Shown one piece after another: positions 46,675-52,717 of a stretch of DNA of 52,717 nucleotides. The stretch's first letter is position 1; each line of letters opens with the position of its first letter. Both the position numbers and the translations under genes were made by a program. The notes beneath the pieces were generated by a model, which saw only the letters and a list, made by a program, of their open reading frames with translations, was not told the DNA's origin and made no database searches. Source of the stretch: Bacteroidales bacterium (GTDB lineage: Bacteria; Bacteroidota; Bacteroidia; Bacteroidales; F082); NCBI GenBank assembly GCA_014860665.1, contig JACZJI010000006.1, forward strand, positions 1-52,717, read 5' to 3'.

Positions 46675-47688
46675 ATGGAAATGAAGACGAAATACCTGGG
46701 GTTAGAACTTAAAAACCCTCTAATTGTTGGAGCAAGCAACCTTGTCACCGACATCAAAATGTTGGAAAAACTCGAAAGCGCAGGAGCTGCTGCTATTGTA
46801 TATAAATCTCTGTTTGAGGAACAAATTAACTTAGAAAATCTCGATTTGAGTGAGAATCTTACCCAATACGATGAACGTCACGCTGAAATGACCAGCATCT
46901 TTCCTCATGACATGTACGAAGCCAGTCCGGACGAATTTTTGATGCATTTTAAAGAGGCCAAAAAAGCTCTGCACATTCCTTTAATTGCAAGTTTGAATGC
47001 TGTAGTGGATGACGTTTGGTACGACTGGGCAAAAAAACTTGAAGATGCAGGAGCAGATGCTTTGGAATTAAATTTCTATAGCAATACGAACGAATTTGAT
47101 ATGGAAGGACGTGCTATCATTAACGAAGAACTCGATATAATTGAAGGGGTTAAAAAAGCTGTTAAAATTCCTGTGAGTGTCAAATTAAGTTCCTTCTATA
47201 CAAATCCTTTGTACGTTTTTAGGGAAATGGATAAAAAAGGAGTAGACGGTTTGGTTTTGTTTAATCGACTATTTCAACCCGATGTTAATATCGAAAATGA
47301 AAAGATGCATTTCCCCTATAATTTAAGCACTTCCCAGGATAATCGTTTACCACAACGCTTTACAGGAATGCTTTATGGAAATGTTGATGCAGACGTTTGT
47401 GCAAATACAGGCATTTTTACGGGAGAAGATGTTATTAAGATGATCCTTGTTGGTGCTGATGCTGTGCAGATTGTAAGTACCATTTACAAAAACGGACCTC
47501 AGCAAATCACCAAAATTCTGGAAGAGATGGAAATCTGGATGGCAAATAAACAATACACCAGCTTGGATGATTTCCGTGGTTCGTTATCAATGAATAATAT
47601 AAGAGATCCTTTCGCATACCACAGAGCACAGTATGTTGATATTTTGATGAAATCATCTGAAATTTTCAAACAATACCCGGTGATGTAA
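46675..47688 (+). CDS. Dihydroorotate dehydrogenase-like flavoprotein
   Basis: 337 residues from the ATG at 46675. An ATG ten codons upstream (46645) lies before the promoter box and adds no family sequence. The chain is a TIM barrel of the DHOD family: KYLGLELKNPLIVGASNLV start, SVKLSSFYTNP around the middle, and GADAVQIVSTIYKNG near the FMN phosphate site. Catalytic details differ from true PyrD, so pyrimidine synthesis is not assured. In several anaerobes it sits beside pyruvate:ferredoxin oxidoreductase, as here, suggesting a redox role (inference). Confidence 0.85.
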   Translation: MEMKTKYLGLELKNPLIVGASNLVTDIKMLEKLESAGAAAIVYKSLFEEQINLENLDLSENLTQYDERHAEMTSIFPHDMYEASPDEFLMHFKEAKKALHIPLIASLNAVVDDVWYDWAKKLEDAGADALELNFYSNTNEFDMEGRAIINEELDIIEGVKKAVKIPVSVKLSSFYTNPLYVFREMDKKGVDGLVLFNRLFQPDVNIENEKMHFPYNLSTSQDNRLPQRFTGMLYGNVDADVCANTGIFTGEDVIKMILVGADAVQIVSTIYKNGPQQITKILEEMEIWMANKQYTSLDDFRGSLSMNNIRDPFAYHRAQYVDILMKSSEIFKQYPVM

Positions 47689-47712
47689 TTTAAATATTAG
47701 AAAATATTAAAC

Positions 47713-47745
47713 AAAAAGGCTGCTTAATAAGCGGTCTTTTTTATT
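47713..47745 (+). terminator. Intrinsic terminator after the DHOD-like gene
   Basis: AAAAAGGCTGCTT (47713-47725) pairs with AAGCGGTCTTTTT (47729-47741) using two G-U pairs, followed by a T-rich run. Confidence 0.7.
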
Positions 47746-47863
47746 TTAATATGACTTACTTCTATCAAAAAAAATTTGAAATAACACCTAAGTAATCTAC
47801 TAAATTTTATACGAGAAACCCGCATTTTTAATGTAACTATTTCACAAAAGCACTGCTTTTACC

Positions 47864-47871
47864 TACTTTAG
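47864..47871 (+). promoter_or_regulatory. Possible -7 box of gdhA
   Basis: TACTTTAG is one base off TAnnTTTG, 43 bases before the gdhA ATG. This is the best candidate in the 226-base gap, but a weak one. Confidence 0.3.
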
Positions 47872-47884
47872 ATGTTGTCTTTAA

Positions 47885-49261
<1,377 letters not shown>

Positions 49262-49284
49262 AAATATTTACACAGCTTATCGGT

Positions 49285-49318
49285 AGCGAGGCTGCTCATA
49301 TAGATCAGCCTCGCTTTT
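49285..49318 (+). terminator. Intrinsic terminator of gdhA
   Basis: Perfect 10-bp arms AGCGAGGCTG (49285-49294) and CAGCCTCGCT (49306-49315), followed by a T run, 23 bases past the stop. Confidence 0.85.
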
Positions 49319-49418
49319 GTTATAATTTTTCATAAAACCACAACAACAGTTTCCCTCTTAAAATCTTTATCTACCTAAAAATATTTAATCTATTTAAATT
49401 CATTACAAATAATAATCG

Positions 49419-49426
49419 TACTTTTG
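49419..49426 (+). promoter_or_regulatory. -7 box of slyD
   Basis: TACTTTTG matches the consensus, 27 bases before the ATG at 49454. Its last three bases are an in-frame TTG that is easily mistaken for the gene start. Confidence 0.5.
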
Positions 49427-49453
49427 CTTCAAATTTTTAAATCTTTTGATATC

Positions 49454-50089
49454 ATGGTGATTGAAAATAATACTATAGCCAATGTGGCTTATAAAATATA
49501 CATAAATGGCCCGGAAGGTGATTTAGTAGAATCAGTTGAAGAACACTCACCCAGAGAGATACTGCTTGGGAGTGATCATTTGATCAGTGGATTCGAAAAC
49601 GGTTTATTAGGAAAGGGTGTTGGTACTTTTTCTTTTAAAATCAGTCCTGAAGATGCTTTTGGTCCTGTTTTTCCTGAGCTAAAAGTTCCTGTTTCGAAAG
49701 ATACATTTATGGATCAGGGAACATTGCGAAGTGATTTGTTGTACATAAATAACGCTATCAACATGTTGGATCAAAACGGAAGAAAGCTTCGCGGTGTAAT
49801 TACAGAAATTGGTGACAATGATGTTCTAATGGACTTTAATCACCCTTTTGCAGGAAAAGATCTTTACGTTTCGGGAAATATTCTTTCAATACGCACAGCA
49901 AATGAATACGATCTGGCTGCCCACGGCGGCGGATGCGGATGTGGTGGTTCAAGTTGTGGTTGTGGCGGCGGTCACCATCACCACGATCATGCAACAAATG
50001 ATTCCTGCTGTTCAGACCATGGAGAAGAAGGTTGTGATGCTTGTGGTACTCCGTCACAAAAGCAGCAACAAAGCGTCATGTCACGCTAA
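49454..50089 (+). CDS. slyD: FKBP-type peptidyl-prolyl isomerase SlyD
   Basis: 211 residues from the ATG at 49454. The FKBP rotamase fold (SDHLISGFENGLLGKGVG and the later strands) carries the IF chaperone insert (about 68-125; SPEDAFGPVFPELKVPVSKD). The C-terminus (about 160-205) is a metal-binding tail rich in Cys, His and Gly (CGCGGSSCGCGGGHHHHDH, then CCSDH and CDACG). SlyD proteins fold proteins in the cytoplasm and in E. coli help load nickel into hydrogenase. No signal peptide is present. No hydrogenase genes are visible here. Confidence 0.9.
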   Translation: MVIENNTIANVAYKIYINGPEGDLVESVEEHSPREILLGSDHLISGFENGLLGKGVGTFSFKISPEDAFGPVFPELKVPVSKDTFMDQGTLRSDLLYINNAINMLDQNGRKLRGVITEIGDNDVLMDFNHPFAGKDLYVSGNILSIRTANEYDLAAHGGGCGCGGSSCGCGGGHHHHDHATNDSCCSDHGEEGCDACGTPSQKQQQSVMSR

Positions 50090-50133
50090 TTGATTCTCAA
50101 CTAAAATATTAGAAAATAAATTTCATGTGATAA

Positions 50134-50162
50134 AAGATTTACAGGTATTACCTGTAAATCTT
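50134..50162. terminator. Bidirectional hairpin between slyD and mltG
   Basis: Perfect 12-bp arms AAGATTTACAGG (50134-50145) and CCTGTAAATCTT (50151-50162) around a 5-base loop. It covers the mltG stop codon (50148-50150) and last codons, and lies 44 bases past the slyD stop. Confidence 0.65.
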
Positions 50163-51230
50163 CATTTTATCCAAAGCTTCCTGGTATTTCTTCGCATTGA
50201 TCAGGTGCTGAAGACTATTTTTGGAGAAGACGTGACTCCCTGATAAATCGTCTTTTGCACAGAAATACATGTAATCTGTATGTGCTGGATTCAATACTGC
50301 TTCCACCGAAGAAATGGATGGCATACAAATGGGACCAGGAGGTAATCCACTGTGCAAATAAGTGTTATAAGGAGATTCTACTCTTTTCTGAGCATTTAAA
50401 ACGCGGTGAATGGAATAATCACCCAATGCATAAATCACAGTCGGATCAGCTTGTAACCGCCAGCCCATATTGAGTCTATTCAGATAAACTGAAGCTATTT
50501 CAGGCTTCTCAGCATTATCATTAGTTTCTTTTTGCACAATTGACGCAAGTACAACAGCTTGTTCCGGAGTAAGCCCCTGATCTTTCGCCTTTTTCCTTCT
50601 CTCAGGGTTCCAAAATTTCTGATATTCCTGAAACATACGGGCAACAAACTCTTGTGCTGTTATTGTCCAGTAAACCTGATACGTATTAGGAATAAAAATG
50701 GCTGGGATAGTATATTTATTTAATCCCATTTTGGCTATATAACTACTATCAGTCAAGAGCTGGACAATATCAGTGGAGTCTGGCTCGATTTGCCGCCCGA
50801 TCTTTCCTGCCAACTCATAAATACTTCTCACATTGTTAAAAGTTACTTTGACTGGACTCTGCTTACCCGAACGTAATAAATCAATCAGCTGATTATTACT
50901 CCATCCGTTAAAAATTTCATAATGACCAGGTTTAATTAATTTGGAAAGCTTTTTCTGCTTTGCCCACCATTCAAAGCTCTTTCTATGAATTATCAATCCT
51001 TTGGAGTACAGATCATATTTCAATTGTGCGAAAGTGGTACCAGAACGAATATTAACTCCTACCGGATTTCCGTCGGATGTCCATACATTGGACTGATTCA
51101 CTACTTTATACAAAAAATATCCGGCACCTATGGCCGCCAATATCAGTAGTAGCAAAATTCGTATCGTCCATTTCCGAAAAGGATTCTTCTTTTTCTTTCC
51201 CTGTGAATATGATGAATAGTAATAAGCCAT
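50148..51230 (-). CDS. mltG: Endolytic murein transglycosylase MltG
   Basis: 360 residues. MltG cuts nascent glycan strands and sets their length. A basic cytoplasmic start (KKKKNPFRKW) and one transmembrane helix (about 25-43) are followed by a LysM-like region and the YceG catalytic domain. The active-site segment is ASIVQKETNDNAEKPEIASV, with the Glu of the KET triplet retained, then YLNRLNMGWRLQADPTVIYALG. It converges with slyD, and its terminal codons form part of the shared hairpin. Confidence 0.93.
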   Translation of the reverse strand: MAYYYSSYSQGKKKKNPFRKWTIRILLLLILAAIGAGYFLYKVVNQSNVWTSDGNPVGVNIRSGTTFAQLKYDLYSKGLIIHRKSFEWWAKQKKLSKLIKPGHYEIFNGWSNNQLIDLLRSGKQSPVKVTFNNVRSIYELAGKIGRQIEPDSTDIVQLLTDSSYIAKMGLNKYTIPAIFIPNTYQVYWTITAQEFVARMFQEYQKFWNPERRKKAKDQGLTPEQAVVLASIVQKETNDNAEKPEIASVYLNRLNMGWRLQADPTVIYALGDYSIHRVLNAQKRVESPYNTYLHSGLPPGPICMPSISSVEAVLNPAHTDYMYFCAKDDLSGSHVFSKNSLQHLINAKKYQEALDKMKIYR

Positions 51231-51273
51231 AGCGTTCTTTAGGTTTTGATTAAATTCGTTTTGGTATATAACG

Positions 51274-51281
51274 CAAAATTA
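51274..51281 (-). promoter_or_regulatory. -7 box of mltG
   Basis: The minus strand reads TAATTTTG, 43 bases before the mltG ATG. It overlaps the stop codon of the upstream acetyltransferase gene. Confidence 0.4.
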
Positions 51282-51803
51282 TTGCTCATTAATATACTGC
51301 AACAAATATTCTCCGGTCCAAATACCACCTTTTAGGTTCCAATCCTGCTTTAATCCGGCAACAACGAATTTTCTTTTTCGAAATAATTCTATACTTTTTT
51401 CATTGTTTTCCTCAACATTACAATAAAGCTGATGCAGATTTAGGTGATTAAAGGCGTATTCAATCAGCAGATCAAGAGCCAAGCCTGCTAATCCATTGCC
51501 CTGGTATGATTCAATTAATACAATTCCAATCCCACCACGCCTGTTTTGCAAATCCAAATCAAATAAATCAATAGTGCCGATAGGTTTTGAATCATTCATG
51601 TATTCAATAACAAACCTGATTTGCTTTTCTACAGCAATATCCTGTTTATCAGTTGAAAAAACATATTGCTCAATATCATAACGAGAATAGGGAACTGATG
51701 TTTGGGTAACATGCCAAAACTTAGGATTATTCTCCAAATCAAAAAGAAAATCCACATCTTCCGGCTCAACGGCCCTTAATTTTATGATATCGTTTTTGAG
51801 CAT
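51279..51803 (-). CDS. GNAT-family N-acetyltransferase
   Basis: 174 residues from the ATG at 51803 (KNDIIKLRAVEPEDVDFL follows). A longer TTG-started frame adds 16 residues without family support. The GNAT fold is clear. Motif A around the acetyl-CoA loop is GIGIVLIESYQGNGLAGLAL, and motif B reads HLYCNVEENNEKSIELFRK-like (about 124-145). It resembles RimJ/RimL and SpeG relatives, but the substrate cannot be named. It sits upstream of mltG with a 48-base gap. Confidence 0.85.
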   Translation of the reverse strand: MLKNDIIKLRAVEPEDVDFLFDLENNPKFWHVTQTSVPYSRYDIEQYVFSTDKQDIAVEKQIRFVIEYMNDSKPIGTIDLFDLDLQNRRGGIGIVLIESYQGNGLAGLALDLLIEYAFNHLNLHQLYCNVEENNEKSIELFRKRKFVVAGLKQDWNLKGGIWTGEYLLQYINEQ

Positions 51804-52070
51804 CACAATGCAAATTTCAGCATTTCCAGTTACAATATCACCCGTTTTCAAAAAAAAATTTCACAACAAATCAAAATTCTTAACAAAACCTAATCGCTCA
51901 AAAAATTTCCCTCAAGGCATGATTTTTGCAAAAAACTTTCACCTGGTTCTCTGAAAATTTTTGTATTTTTACAGAAAACCCGGTATTTGTTCTTAGAAAA
52001 ATATAAGATGTATTTTTTCAAAATAAATACAACTAATTTATTGAATATTAATCATAAAAAAAATCGAGCC

Positions 52071-52340
52071 ATGAGTGACCGTTGTTCAAATTCAGGATTT
52101 GCCTTTTTTTCAGGCATGGTATTAGGTGCAGCCATTGGCGGCCTTATAGGACTTTTATACGCCCCTGAACCCGGAGAAGAAACCCGTAAAAAAGTTTCAG
52201 AAAAAACTAAAGAAATTTCAGATGACCTGTTAGACCGTTTTGACGATCTGAAAGAAAACGTTAATGAAATTCTTGGTGAAGTAAAGAAAACCGGTAATCA
52301 GGTGATTGCTGACGTTAAGAGACCATTGAAAAAGGGCTAA
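52071..52340 (+). CDS. YtxH-domain small membrane protein
   Basis: 89 residues from the ATG at 52071. A longer frame from 51987 adds 28 residues rich in Lys/Asn that lack any family signal. A short start (MSDRCSNSG) leads into one transmembrane helix (about 10-28, FAFFSGMVLGAAIGGLIG). The family signature LYAPEPGEETRKK follows, then an amphipathic coiled-coil region. YtxH-like proteins are stress-linked in Gram-positives. Here the role is unknown. A second membrane gene follows after 93 bases. Confidence 0.85.
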   Translation: MSDRCSNSGFAFFSGMVLGAAIGGLIGLLYAPEPGEETRKKVSEKTKEISDDLLDRFDDLKENVNEILGEVKKTGNQVIADVKRPLKKG

Positions 52341-52398
52341 TTTTCTATTCAGAAAATTTTATGTTTTACTACATGGAAGATCTTTCTATGTAGTGATG

Positions 52399-52406
52399 TA
52401 TTTTTG
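52399..52406 (+). promoter_or_regulatory. -7 box of the truncated membrane gene
   Basis: TATTTTTG matches the consensus, 27 bases before the ATG at 52434. A 7-bp inverted repeat ACTACAT/ATGTAGT (52368-52374 and 52388-52394) lies just upstream. Confidence 0.4.
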
Positions 52407-52433
52407 GGGTAACTTGCCATTAAAAAACGAAGC

Positions 52434-52717
52434 ATGGAACAGCAGAATGAGATCAAAGAATCATTGAAAACTACGTTTGACGAAGTCAAAAAGTATTTCG
52501 ATTTGCAACTGGAGTACAATAAAGTACTTACCAGGAAAAAGACGACAGAAATTACAGGAAAACTGATATTGAGTGTTATGCTGTTTAGCGCTTTCGTTTT
52601 TGTTATCCTTTTTCTTTCGCTTGCCTTTGTAAACTGGTATGCCACAGAGGTTGGAAGTCGCACGGTCGGACTTTTGCTTGTAACATTGTTTTATCTTTTC
52701 CTTGCACTCATTATGTA
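52434..52717 (+). CDS. Phage-holin/YqjE-like membrane protein (partial, cut by window end)
   Basis: The first 94 complete codons of an open frame that continues past the window. It begins MEQQNEIKESLKTTFDEVKK and has an amphipathic N-terminal helix (about 5-30). Two hydrophobic helices follow (about 41-63, containing LILSVMLFSAFVFVILFLSL, and about 73-92). That layout is the one I know from YqjE or holin III-like superfamily proteins, which often sit beside YtxH-like genes. The real length and end are not visible, and the function is unknown. Confidence 0.6.
   Translation, partial: MEQQNEIKESLKTTFDEVKKYFDLQLEYNKVLTRKKTTEITGKLILSVMLFSAFVFVILFLSLAFVNWYATEVGSRTVGLLLVTLFYLFLALIM

Noticed and set aside
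50552..50596. MltG active-site segment SIVQKET with Gln where E. coli has Glu at the first position
   Set aside because: The Glu of the KET triplet is kept, and Gln at the first position is common in Bacteroidota MltG as far as I recall. It is not evidence of inactivation.

Overview
The window is a compact piece of a Bacteroidota chromosome, most likely from an anaerobic or facultative member of the Bacteroidales/Marinilabiliales side of the phylum (order-level placement is inference). Four lines of evidence support the phylum. The promoter -7 box TAnnTTTG recurs upstream of most transcription units. Purine-rich ribosome binding sites are nearly absent. Lineage-typical genes are present (DUF4290 protein next to murA, the gldH lipoprotein, holB-ricT-gldH-pbp1A order). 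Energy metabolism is of the fumarate reductase/succinate dehydrogenase plus pyruvate:ferredoxin oxidoreductase kind. Almost everything is core genome. I saw no prophage, CRISPR array, defence island or biosynthetic cluster.

Layout from left to right. 1-3.4 kb: a SpoU-type RNA methyltransferase (-) and mutS (+). 3.47-3.72 kb: tRNA-Gly(GCC) and tRNA-Leu(TAA), each followed by an intrinsic terminator. 3.8-8.3 kb: CBS-domain protein, single-POTRA outer-membrane barrel, large periplasmic TPR protein and a DivIC/FtsB-like division protein. 8.4-10.9 kb: priA (-). 11.0-16.9 kb: guaB followed by three envelope folding genes (two-parvulin protein, SurA-like lipoprotein, SurA). 16.9-19.7 kb (-): grpE-dnaJ-ABC ATPase. 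19.9-21.8 kb (-): DUF4290 gene and murA. 22.0-24.5 kb: purE (-) divergent from hpt and a tandem double-domain adenylate kinase (+). 24.6-28.8 kb (-): rpmB, then a nucleotide-sugar operon (aminotransferase, N-acetyltransferase, galE, rfbB). 28.9-31.8 kb (-): TPR-PAS-PAS sensor histidine kinase. 31.9-37.2 kb (-): holB, ricT, gldH, PBP1A. 37.3-40.7 kb (-): sdhCAB. 40.8-42.1 kb: aminopeptidase P. 42.1-42.73 kb: a decayed insertion sequence with terminal inverted repeats and a 5-bp target duplication. 42.8-46.4 kb (-): nifJ. 46.7-50.1 kb (+): dihydroorotate dehydrogenase-like gene, gdhA, slyD. 50.1-51.8 kb (-): mltG and a GNAT acetyltransferase. 52.07-52.7 kb (+): YtxH-like protein and the start of a membrane gene cut by the window end.

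Functionally the genes cover envelope assembly (MurA, PBP1A, MltG, SurA-type chaperones, POTRA barrel, GldH), protein quality control (GrpE, DnaJ, SlyD), purine salvage and synthesis (GuaB, PurE, Hpt, Adk), DNA repair and replication (MutS, PriA, HolB), surface sugars, and central anaerobic metabolism (PFOR, SdhCAB, Gdh).

The observations most worth a second look are the adenylate kinase tandem fusion whose second half has lost key acidic residues, the decayed IS with its nested palindrome, Asp in place of the fosfomycin-target Cys of MurA, two genes that look leaderless, and several gene starts that the promoter motif itself tends to disguise. I did not find a convincing wholly new system.
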